This document shows, one piece after another, positions 6,792 through 15,172 of a DNA stretch of 62,381 nucleotides (positions are counted from its first letter, which is position 1; each line of letters starts with the position of its first letter). Source of the stretch: Pseudomonadota bacterium. GTDB lineage: Bacteria > Pseudomonadota > Gammaproteobacteria > Steroidobacterales > Steroidobacteraceae. The stretch spans positions 1-62,381 of the forward strand of contig JAKBCR010000008.1 in NCBI GenBank assembly GCA_021807675.1, read 5' to 3'. The notes below the pieces were generated by a model. It was given only the letters and a program-made list of their open reading frames with translations. It did no database searches and was not told the origin of the DNA. The position numbers and the translations under genes were made by a program.

Positions 6792-9065
6792 TCAAAATGT
6801 CTCGATGGGATCGACGTCGAGCGCCCAGCGTACTCGGCGCCCGCTCGGCAGCGCCTCCAGGGCGGGCAACCACAGGCCGAGGAATCGATGGAGCGAGGCG
6901 CGCTCGGCGCTTTCGACCAGCAGCTGCGCATGATGCCTCCCGGCGCGCTTCGCCATCGCGGCGGGAGCCGGGCCGAGAAGCCGCACACGCTGCGCCCATG
7001 CGCCCTGTGCGCGCCCACCCCGCAGGTCATCGGCCACCCTGCGCGCCTCCGCCAGGAACTCCAGCGCGGCCTCTGCGGTTTTCGCCGACCCGCGCAAGGC
7101 GGCCAGCCGGCTGAAGGGCGGCCACGAGGTCTGGCTGCGCTCTGTCAGCGCCGCTCGCGCAAAGCCGTCATAACCTTCCGCCAGAAGACTGCGCAGCAGA
7201 GGATGGTCCGGGAATTCCGTCTGGATGAGCACCTCGCCGGCTCTCTCGCCGCGGCCTGCGCGGCCGGCGACCTGCACGATGGTCTGCGCGAGGCGCTCGG
7301 GCGCACGGAAGTCGGAGCTGAAGAACCCCTGGTCCGCATTCAGCACGACGACCAATGTTACGTTGGGAAAGTCATGCCCTTTTGTGACCATCTGAGTGCC
7401 GACGAGGATGCGCGCCTCGCCTGTGGCCATCCGTCGCATGGCGTCCTCCATGTCGCCGCGGCGCCTGACGACGTCGCGATCCAGCCGGATGCAGGGGATG
7501 CCCGGGAACAGCGTCGCCAGCGCTTCCTCGATCCGCTCCGTCCCCTGGCCGACAGCCTTGACCGCGAACCCGCACTGCGGGCAGCGCTCGGGCAGCGCCG
7601 TATCGGCCCCGCAGTGGTGGCAGCGCAGCCGGCGGGCCGCCAGATGCACGGTGAGTCTGGCATCGCAGTCGCGGCACGGCGCGATCCAGCCGCAGGCCGT
7701 GCACAGCAGTGTCGGCGCGTAGCCGCGCCGATTGAGGAAGACGAGCACTTGGCCGCCGGCCTCGAGGTGCCGCTCTATCGCTCGGACCGCCGGCGTGGAG
7801 ATGCCGGCGTGGATCGCGCTCGATCGCAGATCGATCAGCGAGAGCCGGGGCGGCACCGCCCGGGCAGCTCTGCGAGTCAGCAGCAGACGAGTGTACCGGC
7901 CCGTGGCGACGTTCTGCAGGGTCTCGAGCCCCGGCGTCGCGGATCCCAACACCACCGGAACGCCGGCTCGCTGCGCGCGCACGACCGCCAGGTCGCGTGC
8001 GGAGTAGCGGAAGCCGCCCTCGTGTTGCTTGAACGACGTGTCGTGCTCTTCATCGACGATGATGACACCGAGATTCCGCGCGGGAGCGAAAACCGCTGAC
8101 CGGGTACCGAGAACGATCCGCGCACGTCCGCTGAAGGCTTCTCGCCAGGCGAGCAGCCTCTCGTTGTCGGTGAGCGCCGAGTGCAGCACAGCCATCGGCA
8201 CCGCGAATCGCTGGCGAAACCGGCCGACCAGCTGGGGCGTCAGCCCTATCTCCGGCACCAGCACCAGGGCACTGCGGCCAAGCCGCAGGGCGCGCTCGAC
8301 GACACGCAGGTAGACCTCAGTCTTGCCGCTGCCCGTGACGCCGTGCAGGACGAAGCCCCCGAACGCATCCAACGACTCGCAGACCCTCTCGATCGCTACT
8401 CGCTGCTCGTCGTTCGGCTCCGGACCCTGGCTTGGGCCGGCGGAGTCCGGCGCCGGTGCAGGCGCCGCTGCCGGCCTCACCTCGATGACGTTGACCCACC
8501 CTCGGGCGACGAGCGCACGCGCCGCATCCCTCCAAGGCTGGAATCTCGCGTCGAGATCGGCCACGGAAAGGCCCGGATCCGAAGGATTCGGATCGGCTGC
8601 CCCGGGATCCCTCGCGGCAAGCGCCGCCAGGAGCTGCCCCTGGCGCGGGGCCCTCCGGGGCTCCCCTCTCGCGTACGCCTCACGGCCCTGCGGCGTGACG
8701 ACCCAGCGCGCCTCGGCCGCATCGACCGCGGCACCCAGCCGCAGCGCCTTCGGCAAGGCGGTCGCGAGCACCTCCCCGATGGGATGGTGATAGTAGTCCG
8801 CCGCCCAGGCGAGCAGGGTCAGTGTGGCGGGGTCGAAGATCGGTTGCAGATCGAGCCGCTGCAGCACCGGCTTCAGCCGCTCCTCGGGCAGCTCCGAGCC
8901 GGCCGCAAGCTCGATGGCGACGCCGATCAGGCGTTGCCGCCCGAACGGGACGCGCACCCGCATGCCGGGCTCGATCGCACAACCGCCAGCCGGATCGGCG
9001 CGGTAGTCGAACAGGCGCTTGAGCGGCGTGGGCAGCGCCACACGAACCACGGGGACGGTACTCAT
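6792..9065 (-). CDS. priA: Primosomal protein N' (replication restart helicase PriA)
   Basis: PriA recognises stalled forks and D-loops and reloads the replicative helicase. The 757-residue product has the N-terminal 3'-end-binding domain. Walker A is HGVTGSGKTEVYL, the DEEH box is VIIVDEEHDTSFKQHEGG, and there is a cysteine-rich zinc region between the helicase halves (CTACGWIAPCRDC, CHHCGADT, CPQCG). Motif VI lies near VQVAGRAGRGERAGEV. All eight zinc-ligand cysteines appear present. ATG 9065 is supported by the conserved start VVRVALPTPLKRLFDY. It is divergent from the sigma-factor cassette across a 77-bp gap. Confidence 0.95.
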   Translation of the reverse strand: MSTVPVVRVALPTPLKRLFDYRADPAGGCAIEPGMRVRVPFGRQRLIGVAIELAAGSELPEERLKPVLQRLDLQPIFDPATLTLLAWAADYYHHPIGEVLATALPKALRLGAAVDAAEARWVVTPQGREAYARGEPRRAPRQGQLLAALAARDPGAADPNPSDPGLSVADLDARFQPWRDAARALVARGWVNVIEVRPAAAPAPAPDSAGPSQGPEPNDEQRVAIERVCESLDAFGGFVLHGVTGSGKTEVYLRVVERALRLGRSALVLVPEIGLTPQLVGRFRQRFAVPMAVLHSALTDNERLLAWREAFSGRARIVLGTRSAVFAPARNLGVIIVDEEHDTSFKQHEGGFRYSARDLAVVRAQRAGVPVVLGSATPGLETLQNVATGRYTRLLLTRRAARAVPPRLSLIDLRSSAIHAGISTPAVRAIERHLEAGGQVLVFLNRRGYAPTLLCTACGWIAPCRDCDARLTVHLAARRLRCHHCGADTALPERCPQCGFAVKAVGQGTERIEEALATLFPGIPCIRLDRDVVRRRGDMEDAMRRMATGEARILVGTQMVTKGHDFPNVTLVVVLNADQGFFSSDFRAPERLAQTIVQVAGRAGRGERAGEVLIQTEFPDHPLLRSLLAEGYDGFARAALTERSQTSWPPFSRLAALRGSAKTAEAALEFLAEARRVADDLRGGRAQGAWAQRVRLLGPAPAAMAKRAGRHHAQLLVESAERASLHRFLGLWLPALEALPSGRRVRWALDVDPIETF

Positions 9066-9142
9066 GAATTAAGGTAAATCAGAGGCTTGCGCGTGCGTTA
9101 GCCTTCGTCAACCGTGCGCCTCGCCGCCGCGTTGTACGCGTC

Positions 9143-9769
9143 ATGCCAGAGTTTGCTACGCTCGCGCCGCCTTATAGCATGCCGGCTGCCTCTGACGGCG
9201 ACGTGGATCGGTCGGATTCCTCCAGCAATGCCCGCTGCGCAGCGCTCAGCCAGTTCCTGGCGGGCGTCGAGGTTCGCGCATTCAAGATCGCCCAGGCCGC
9301 GTTGCGGCACGAGGACGATGCGCTGGATGCCGTGCAGGATGCCATGCTCCAGCTGGCGCGGGCCTACGCGCAGCGTCCCGCCGAGGAATGGAAGCCGCTC
9401 TTTTACCGCATCCTGGAGAACCGCATCCGGGACATGCAGCGCAGGCGGACGGTGCGCAACCGCGTGATGTCCTGGCTGCCCTTCCGGTCCGATCCTGAGG
9501 AGGACGGCCCGGACCCCATCGCGGAGGCCGCCAGCGAAGAGCCGCCGCCGATGCGTCTGCTGGAAATCGATGAGGCGATGGCGGCGCTGCAGAAGGCGCT
9601 GGGAGCCTTACCCAGGCGGCAGCAGCAGGCGTTTCTGCTGCGAACGCTGGAAGGGCTCGACGTGGCACAAACCGCCGCCGCCATGGGCTGCTCGCAGGGC
9701 AGCGTCAAGACGCATTATTTTCGCGCGCTGCAGACGCTGCGCGCGCAGCTTGGGGAGCTCGACACATGA
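9143..9769 (+). CDS. RNA polymerase sigma-70 family (ECF-type) sigma factor
   Basis: The 208-residue protein has sigma region 2 (FKIAQAALRHEDDALDAVQD, with EEWKPLFYRILENRIRDMQR) and region 4 (LPRRQQQAFLLRTLEGLDVA, then MGCSQGSVKTHYFRAL). Such factors direct RNA polymerase to a small regulon. An acidic linker of about 40 residues separates the regions. The start is uncertain between ATG 9143 and ATG 9179. Its stop overlaps the start of the next gene by 4 bp (ATGA), so the two are translationally coupled. The cassette sigma, DUF3619-like, small protein, DUF3106 is compact and probably one operon; the regulon is unknown. Confidence 0.9.
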   Translation: MPEFATLAPPYSMPAASDGDVDRSDSSSNARCAALSQFLAGVEVRAFKIAQAALRHEDDALDAVQDAMLQLARAYAQRPAEEWKPLFYRILENRIRDMQRRRTVRNRVMSWLPFRSDPEEDGPDPIAEAASEEPPPMRLLEIDEAMAALQKALGALPRRQQQAFLLRTLEGLDVAQTAAAMGCSQGSVKTHYFRALQTLRAQLGELDT

Positions 9770-10251
9770 GCCGGGACGTGAACGGCACCGCCAATTTCGA
9801 GAGCCGGGTGCACGCACTGTTGGAAGAGAGCGTGCAGCGGGTCGGCGGCCGAGCACGCTCGCGGCTGAATCAGGCCCGGCACGTGGCGCTCGCCGAGGCG
9901 GCGCGGCCCCGCAGGTGGCAGCTGCCACTGCGCCTCTCGGCGCGGCGCCTGATGTGGATGCCGGCGGCGGGTGCAGTGGCCGCCGCGGTGTTGGTTGCAT
10001 TCATGCTCTGGCCGCGCGCGCCTCAGGGCTATCCTGCGGTCGAGGCGAGCCACCCCAGCGCGGCGGATCTCGAGCTCCTCGCCGATCGCGATGGGATGGA
10101 CCTCATGGCGGACGGTGACGGGCAGTTCTACGAGTGGGCGGTGGCGCAGACCGACAAGGGCGGCCAGCCGGCCGAGCCCGGCGCATCGGCTCAGGGCAAG
10201 AGCCAGGGCGTCCCCAGCGGCGGTGCAGATACCGGCGGGAACAGCGGCTGA
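9766..10251 (+). CDS. DUF3619-like inner-membrane protein, possible anti-sigma partner
   Basis: A 161-residue protein with a basic cytoplasmic N-terminal half (FESRVHALLEESVQRVGGRA, then RSRLNQARHVALAEA). A single transmembrane helix follows near residues 63-83, then an acidic periplasmic region and a Gly/Gln/Ser-rich tail. This arrangement fits the DUF3619 family. Its start overlaps the sigma-factor stop by ATGA, the arrangement usual for a sigma factor and its membrane regulator. An anti-sigma role is inferred from topology and context only; no zinc-binding anti-sigma motif (HxxxCxxC) is present. Confidence 0.65.
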   Translation: MSRDVNGTANFESRVHALLEESVQRVGGRARSRLNQARHVALAEAARPRRWQLPLRLSARRLMWMPAAGAVAAAVLVAFMLWPRAPQGYPAVEASHPSAADLELLADRDGMDLMADGDGQFYEWAVAQTDKGGQPAEPGASAQGKSQGVPSGGADTGGNSG

Positions 10252-10252
10252 G

Positions 10253-10558
10253 ATGCGTATCGCGCGCCGCATCGGGATCGCGGTCGTGACGGCCGCGCTC
10301 ACCGCGGGCTCGAGTGTCGGTTGTGCCGGCGATCCGCCGAAGCAGAGCGCAGAGGCGCCAGTGGACGAGGGATTGTTGGAATTCCTGGGCACTGTCGATC
10401 CGTCGAGCGATTCGACGCGGCTTGATGACGGCAGCTGGCTGAAGTATCTGGCGCAAACCAGCATCGGCAAGGTGGCCCGGAAGTCGCACACACCGCAGAC
10501 GCCGGCCCGGCCGCAACCGGCAAGCTCGCTGGCTGGCGCCGGGAAGCCGGGCGGGTAA
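10253..10558 (+). CDS. Small exported protein, possibly a lipoprotein
   Basis: This 101-residue protein starts MRIARRIGIAVVTAAL and has a signal-peptide-like hydrophobic segment ending near GSSVGCAG. The cysteine could be lipidated, although the residue at -3 is serine rather than leucine, so the lipobox is weak. The mature part has a short motif region (LLEFLGTVDPSSD, then WLKYLAQ) and a Pro/Ala-rich C-terminus. It starts 1 bp after the preceding stop and lies 11 bp before the DUF3106 gene. Genes like this recur in sigma/DUF3619/DUF3106 cassettes. The function is unknown. Confidence 0.65.
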   Translation: MRIARRIGIAVVTAALTAGSSVGCAGDPPKQSAEAPVDEGLLEFLGTVDPSSDSTRLDDGSWLKYLAQTSIGKVARKSHTPQTPARPQPASSLAGAGKPGG

Positions 10559-10569
10559 GGGGTGAGACG

Positions 10570-11196
10570 ATGATCAACGAGCGCAAGGCGCTGATCCTCG
10601 CGCTGCTGCTGGCGGCGGCGCCGGCGTGTGCCCTGGCGCAGCAGCCGCCGCCCGCTCCGGGCCCCCAGGCGCAGATCATCGCTCCCTCGCCGGTTCTCTG
10701 GTCGAGCCTGTCCCCGCAGCAGCGGCGACTCCTCGGGCCGCTGGCTGACCGGTGGCGATCGCTCCCGGCGGCACGCCAGCAGGCGCTCGCGCGCGGCAGT
10801 CAGCGCTGGCTCAAGATGAGCCCCGAGCAGCGCACGATGGCGCGCAAGCGCTTCCGGCAGTGGCGGCGCCTCACCCCGGCGCAGCGGCAGACGATCCGCC
10901 GCCGTTGGCAGAAGTTCAGGGCGCTGCCGCCACAGCAGCGGCAGGCCATCCGCCGCAGCTTCCGCGAGTTCCAGCGGTTGCCGCCCTGGCGGCGCCGCAT
11001 GCTACGGCGGCAATGGCAGAAGGCCACGCCGGCACAGCGAAAGCTGATGTTCCAGCGAGCGCAGCAGATGTGGCACCGGCGTCAAATGATACGGATGCAG
11101 CGCCGCCGTCAGATGATGCAGATGCAACGCCAGCGTCAGACGATGCAGATGCGGCGCTTCAGGATGATGAGGCCCCCGCGTGGACCGAGGCGCTAG
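10570..11196 (+). CDS. DUF3106 exported protein, Arg/Gln/Met-rich
   Basis: The 208-residue precursor has a clear signal peptide (cleavage near ALAQQ at residues 23-26). The mature protein is built of repeating units of about 20 residues of the type W..L.P.QR (for example WSSLSPQQRR, WLKMSPEQRT, WRRLTPAQRQ, FRALPPQQRQ), the hallmark of DUF3106. The last 45 residues are almost only Met, Gln and Arg. The protein is extremely basic. It ends the sigma-factor cassette, which suggests envelope-stress output, but this is inference. Its TAG stop shares a CTAG with the stop of the convergent cyclophilin gene. Confidence 0.85.
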   Translation: MINERKALILALLLAAAPACALAQQPPPAPGPQAQIIAPSPVLWSSLSPQQRRLLGPLADRWRSLPAARQQALARGSQRWLKMSPEQRTMARKRFRQWRRLTPAQRQTIRRRWQKFRALPPQQRQAIRRSFREFQRLPPWRRRMLRRQWQKATPAQRKLMFQRAQQMWHRRQMIRMQRRRQMMQMQRQRQTMQMRRFRMMRPPRGPRR

Positions 11197-12128
11197 GATC
11201 CGCGCCGCACCGGAATCGGCACGCTGCAGACGCCCACTCGGCCGGCGGGCACCTTGAACCAGGGTCCACGCCGGTTGCGCAGCGCTTGCACGTACCGGGT
11301 GAAGGTGGGCGTGTCGGTGCGCAGCATTTCGAGCGACGTGCGCTTCGCGGGCGGCAGGTCCGCGGCCACCCGCACCGACTCGATGCGCACCCGGTGGCGA
11401 GGACTGCGGTACACACCCAAGGGACCGCGGCCGCGCGGCAGCGACGAGAGAAGTGGCATGCCCTGGACCACTCGTCCCACGAGGGTGGTGTTGCGATCCA
11501 ACTGCCTCTGCGGGCCGCCGATGACCGCGTAAAGAGTCGTGCCGCCGCCGCTATCGACGTTGTCTCCGCGCGCCGTGCCCACCATGCCATAGCAGTTGAC
11601 GAGCCATGCCCGGCCGAACACGGGATCGCGCGCCGCCGGGAAGCCATCCGAGAATCCGACCTGCGGGGCATAGGTGTCGGGATCGGGCAGCGGGGTGAAT
11701 GCCAGGTGGCGGGAGGGCCGCTCGAACTCCGCGGCCACCTTGCGCCTTGCCGTGCCCACCGACTTGCGCCCGGTGGGGTCGCCCCATTCCACCACGCCAT
11801 TGTCCTGCACGCGGAAGATGGGCAGCCCGTTGAAGAAGCCCTGCCGGACGAGCTTCTTGATGTTGGCGATATAGTGCGGCGCGAATTGCGGCGCCAGCGC
11901 GATCACCACCCGGCCCCGCGGCAGAGTCATGTACAGGGTGTCGTGGGGGTCGAGCACGCGCCAGGCGGACGCGGGCGCGCTCGCAAGGACGCTGGCGGGC
12001 GTCCAGGCGGGGTGGGCGTCCAGGGCCCGCACCGGGTGCGACGCCGTTGGGGCGGATACATTCTTGCCGAGCGAAGGCAGGGCGCCCAGCGCCGCCAGGG
12101 CCAAACCGACTCGCAGCACATTCCTCAC
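11193..12128 (-). CDS. Exported cyclophilin-type peptidyl-prolyl cis-trans isomerase
   Basis: The 311-residue precursor has a signal peptide (residues 1 to about 20) and a cyclophilin-like domain. Conserved pieces are MTLPRGRVVIALAPQFAPHY, KKLVRQGFFNGLPIFRVQDN, GMVGTARGDNVDSGGGTTLY and LVGRVVQGMPLL. Cyclophilins speed up Xaa-Pro isomerisation; the signal peptide places this one in the periplasm. It is longer than a minimal cyclophilin because of an N-terminal extension and an extra C-terminal segment of about 70 residues. It is convergent with the DUF3106 gene, with a 4-bp overlap, and lies 14 bp downstream of pntB on the same strand. Confidence 0.88.
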   Translation of the reverse strand: MRNVLRVGLALAALGALPSLGKNVSAPTASHPVRALDAHPAWTPASVLASAPASAWRVLDPHDTLYMTLPRGRVVIALAPQFAPHYIANIKKLVRQGFFNGLPIFRVQDNGVVEWGDPTGRKSVGTARRKVAAEFERPSRHLAFTPLPDPDTYAPQVGFSDGFPAARDPVFGRAWLVNCYGMVGTARGDNVDSGGGTTLYAVIGGPQRQLDRNTTLVGRVVQGMPLLSSLPRGRGPLGVYRSPRHRVRIESVRVAADLPPAKRTSLEMLRTDTPTFTRYVQALRNRRGPWFKVPAGRVGVCSVPIPVRRGS

Positions 12129-12142
12129 GTCCTACCTCCGTC

Positions 12143-13546
12143 TCAGCCGACCGCCTTCACCGCCTGGATCAGCTCTGCGCCGGCCTTCTGCGCATCGCCG
12201 TAGAGCATCCGGGTATTGTCGAGATAGAAGAGCGCATTCTCGATGCCCGAGAACCCGGCGCCCGTGCCCCGCTTGATGACTATGACGTTCTTCGCCCGGT
12301 CGGCGTTCAGGATCGGCATGCCGTAAATCGGGCTCGACTTGTCCGTGCGCGCCACGGGATTGACGACGTCGTTCGCGCCGATGATCAGCGCGACGTCCGC
12401 GGTCTCGAACTCGGCATTGATCTCGTCGAGATCGGCAATCAGGTCGTAAGGTACGCCGGCTTCGGCGAGCAGCACGTTCATGTGCCCCGGCATGCGGCCG
12501 GCGACCGGATGAATCGCGAATTTCACCGTCACGCCCCGATCGATGAGAAGCTGACAAAGCTCCCAGATCTTGTGCTGGGCTTGGGCGACCGCCATGCCGT
12601 AGCCAGGCACCACGATCGCTTTCTGCGCGAAGGCGAGCATCACGCCGACGTCCGAGGCTTCGATCGGCTTCAGGCTCCCGGTCACGGTGCCGGAGGGCGC
12701 CTCCCCCGTGTCCCCGAAACCGGAGAAGAGCACGTTGGCGAGCGAGCGGTTCATGGCCTTCGCCATCAGCTGAGTGAGCAGCGTGCCCGCCGAGCCGACG
12801 ACCGTGCCCGCGACGATCATCGCCGCGTTGTGCATCACGAAGCCGTCGAGGCCGACCGCGAGGCCGGTAAGAGCATTGTAGAGCGAGATCACGACCGGCA
12901 TGTCGGCGCCGCCAATCGGCAGCGTCATGCTGATGCCGAGGATCAGGGCGAGAACGAAGAGCCCCGTCACGACCCGCGGGGAGTCGTTGAAATGGCCGGC
13001 GAGGAGAGCCGCGCACACCAGGGCCGCAACCAGCAGCAGGATGTTGAGCGCCTGTTGCCCGCGAAAACGGAAGCTGCGCTTGATGAGCCCCTGGAGCTTG
13101 CCGAAGGCGATTGCGCTGCCGCTGAAGGACACCGCCCCGATCAGGCCACCGGTCACCGCGAGCGTCGCTGCTCCGTAGCCCTCGGCCCCGCCTCGATAGA
13201 GCTCCACCGCGGCAATGGCCGCGGCGGCGCCGCCGCCCATGCCGTTGTAAAGGGCGATCATCTGCGGCATGTTGGTCATGGCGACGCGCTTGCCGCTCCA
13301 CCAGGCAAAGACCGCGCCGAGGACGATGGCGGCGCCGATGAGCGGGTAGTTGCTCATCCCCGGGTAGGCGAAGGTGACGAGCGTGGCGACGAGCATCCCG
13401 GCACCGGCCCAGAGAATGCCGCTGCGCGCCGTGACCGGCGAGCTCATGCGCTTCAGTCCCACGATGAAGAGCACCGCGGTGACGAAGTAGCTCGCCTGGA
13501 TGGCGGCGTCCCTCCCCAGGATCGTCGACAGCGCTGCGCCTGACAT
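12143..13546 (-). CDS. pntB: NAD(P) transhydrogenase subunit beta
   Basis: Part of the proton-translocating transhydrogenase that moves hydride from NADH to NADP+ using the proton gradient. The 467-residue subunit has about nine transmembrane helices in its first 280 residues. The NADP(H)-binding domain III follows, with VPGYGMAVAQAQHKIWEL, GAGFSGIENALF and the conserved IGANDVVNP and KRGTGAGFSGI motifs. The ATG at 13546 follows directly on the TAG stop of pntAB with no gap, so translation is coupled. Length and motifs are typical. Confidence 0.96.
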   Translation of the reverse strand: MSGAALSTILGRDAAIQASYFVTAVLFIVGLKRMSSPVTARSGILWAGAGMLVATLVTFAYPGMSNYPLIGAAIVLGAVFAWWSGKRVAMTNMPQMIALYNGMGGGAAAAIAAVELYRGGAEGYGAATLAVTGGLIGAVSFSGSAIAFGKLQGLIKRSFRFRGQQALNILLLVAALVCAALLAGHFNDSPRVVTGLFVLALILGISMTLPIGGADMPVVISLYNALTGLAVGLDGFVMHNAAMIVAGTVVGSAGTLLTQLMAKAMNRSLANVLFSGFGDTGEAPSGTVTGSLKPIEASDVGVMLAFAQKAIVVPGYGMAVAQAQHKIWELCQLLIDRGVTVKFAIHPVAGRMPGHMNVLLAEAGVPYDLIADLDEINAEFETADVALIIGANDVVNPVARTDKSSPIYGMPILNADRAKNVIVIKRGTGAGFSGIENALFYLDNTRMLYGDAQKAGAELIQAVKAVG

Positions 13547-13882
13547 CTAGTGCGCTCCGGGGCGCGGGCCGCGCGCTCTGCTCGATTTGAACATCTCCAG
13601 CATGCGCTCGGTGACCACGTAGCCACCCATGGCGTTGATGGCCGCGAGCAGCACACCGATGAAGCCGATCGTCTTCTCCAGGGGGGTGTGGGCGTTGCCG
13701 AGCGCCACCATGGCGCCGACCAGCACGATGCCGTGCACGAAGTTGGAGCCCGACATGAGTGGGGTGTGCAGGATCACCGGCACGCGGGAGATGACCTCGT
13801 AGCCGGTGAAGGCCGCGAGCATGAAAATGTAGAGCGCTACGATTCCGGTCATGAGGGGGTCAACCTTGGTAAATTGGCTCAA
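13547..13882 (-). CDS. pntAB: NAD(P) transhydrogenase subunit alpha, membrane part
   Basis: A 111-residue subunit with three hydrophobic segments, corresponding to the C-terminal membrane portion of a single-chain PntA (domain II). Conserved stretches are TGYEVISRVPVILHTPLMSG, NFVHGIVLVG and GGYVVTERMLEMF. It assembles with PntAA and PntB. The open frame begins at TTG 13882, which lies within a hairpin (13878-13902); ATG 13852 (MTGIVALYIF), preceded by AAGG, is a reasonable alternative start. The split alpha subunit gives the three-gene form of the enzyme common in alpha- and some gammaproteobacteria. Confidence 0.93.
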   Translation of the reverse strand: MSQFTKVDPLMTGIVALYIFMLAAFTGYEVISRVPVILHTPLMSGSNFVHGIVLVGAMVALGNAHTPLEKTIGFIGVLLAAINAMGGYVVTERMLEMFKSSRARGPRPGAH

Positions 13883-13902
13883 AGTCGCCTGCGGCGCTTT
13901 GA
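13878..13902 (-). other. Hairpin at the pntAB start
   Basis: A stem with arms CTCAAAG and CTTTGAG, continued by CGC/GCG pairing, overlaps the TTG start candidate of pntAB. Together with family B copy B2 it fills the 90-bp gap between pntAA and pntAB. It could set relative subunit levels through RNA processing or translation initiation. Confidence 0.4.
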
Positions 13903-13925
13903 GCGGCCAGCCTGGTTACTGATCT

Positions 13926-13972
13926 CGATCTCGCGGCCCAGGAAACGGCCCTGGGCCGCTATTCACTTGCGT
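13926..13972 (-). repeat. Family B palindromic repeat, copy B2 (inverted)
   Basis: Read on the minus strand it starts CGCAAGTGAATAGCGGCCCA and continues with the palindromic GGCCGTTTCCTGGGCCGCG, matching copy B4 at 36993. It starts directly after the pntAA stop codon (13973-13975) and so lies inside the pnt operon. The GCGGCCCAGG/CCTGGGCCGC arms would form a stable stem in the transcript. Confidence 0.65.
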
Positions 13973-15097
13973 TCAACCTTCTATCGCTCGGCGGGTGGGC
14001 TCGTGTTTGATCTCGCCCGCATGCGTGAGGCAGGCCTGGGCGAAGACCTCGTCGCTCCAGTCGATGGCGAGCTCGCCCTTCTGGATCGCAGGCTTCAGGA
14101 AGTTGAGGAGGTTCCGCGCATACATCTCGCTCGCGTTGTAGGCGAGCTCGGCGGCGAGCCCGACCGCGCCGATCACCTGGACACCCTGGTGCGTCACCAC
14201 TTCGCCGGCGCGGGTGAGCTCGCAGTTGCCACCCTGCTCCGCCGCGATGTCGACGATCACCGATCCCGGGCGCATGCGCTCGACGGCGCCGCGCTGAACG
14301 ATCTTCGGCGCCGGCCGTCCCGGAACCGCCGCCGTCGTCACCACCGCGTCCGCGGCGGCGATTCGGGAGTCGAGCACCTCCTGCTGCTTGCGCTTTTCTT
14401 CTTCGGTGAGCTCACGCGCATAGCCGCCCGCGCCTTCGGCGCTCACGCCGGTCTCTACGAACTTCGCGCCCAGCGACTTCACCTGCTCACGCGTGGCGCC
14501 CCGGACGTCGTACGCCTCCACGACCGCTCCGAGTCGTTTAGCCGTCGCTATCGCCTGCAGGCCCGCGACACCGGCGCCAATGACGAGCACCTGCGCGGGA
14601 CGGATCGTCCCGGCCGCCGTGGTGAGCATGGGAAAGAACTTCTTCAGGTGATTGGCGGCGATCAGGACGGCCTTGTACCCCCCGATGGCGGCCTGCGAGG
14701 ACAGGGCGTCCATCGACTGCGCGCGCGAGATGCGCGGCACCAGCTCCATCGCAAAGCTCGTGACCCGCCGGTCCTTGAGCGCCTTGACTTCATCGTGCCG
14801 CGCGTACGGCTGCAGGAAGCCGACGAGCACGGCGCCGGGCTTCAGAGCCTGGATCCGCTCGAGGGCGAGCGGCTGGACCGTCAGCAGCACCTGCGATTGC
14901 TCGAGCACGGCGGCAGCCGAGTCGGCCCATTCCACGCCCCGGTAGGCCGAATCGGGGAACTGAGCGCTCACGCCGGCACCGCGCTCGATGAGCACGCGCG
15001 CGCCGGCCTGGACCAGTTTCTCGGCCACCTCGGGAACCAAACTGACACGAGCCTCTCGAGGCGCGCTCTCGCGAAGCGCGCCGATCGTTACCGGCAT
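13973..15097 (-). CDS. pntAA: NAD(P) transhydrogenase subunit alpha, soluble part
   Basis: The NAD(H)-binding subunit (domain I) of the proton-translocating transhydrogenase, 374 residues. It has the alanine-dehydrogenase/PntA fold, with IGALRESAPREARVSLVPE at the start and the dinucleotide-binding VLVIGAGVAGLQAIATAKRL in the middle. GAVVEAYDVRGATREQVKS and VVTTAAVPGRPAPKIV follow. ATG 15097 precedes the first conserved strand. It is the first gene of the pnt operon and is divergent from the HNH gene across 75 bp, which must hold both promoters. Confidence 0.96.
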   Translation of the reverse strand: MPVTIGALRESAPREARVSLVPEVAEKLVQAGARVLIERGAGVSAQFPDSAYRGVEWADSAAAVLEQSQVLLTVQPLALERIQALKPGAVLVGFLQPYARHDEVKALKDRRVTSFAMELVPRISRAQSMDALSSQAAIGGYKAVLIAANHLKKFFPMLTTAAGTIRPAQVLVIGAGVAGLQAIATAKRLGAVVEAYDVRGATREQVKSLGAKFVETGVSAEGAGGYARELTEEEKRKQQEVLDSRIAAADAVVTTAAVPGRPAPKIVQRGAVERMRPGSVIVDIAAEQGGNCELTRAGEVVTHQGVQVIGAVGLAAELAYNASEMYARNLLNFLKPAIQKGELAIDWSDEVFAQACLTHAGEIKHEPTRRAIEG

Positions 15098-15172
15098 CTA
15101 AGGGCCTCTTTCGGGGGTTCCCGGCGTGGGATGTTGAATATTCGCATAAAATTGCCGTATCTTACACCCGCC

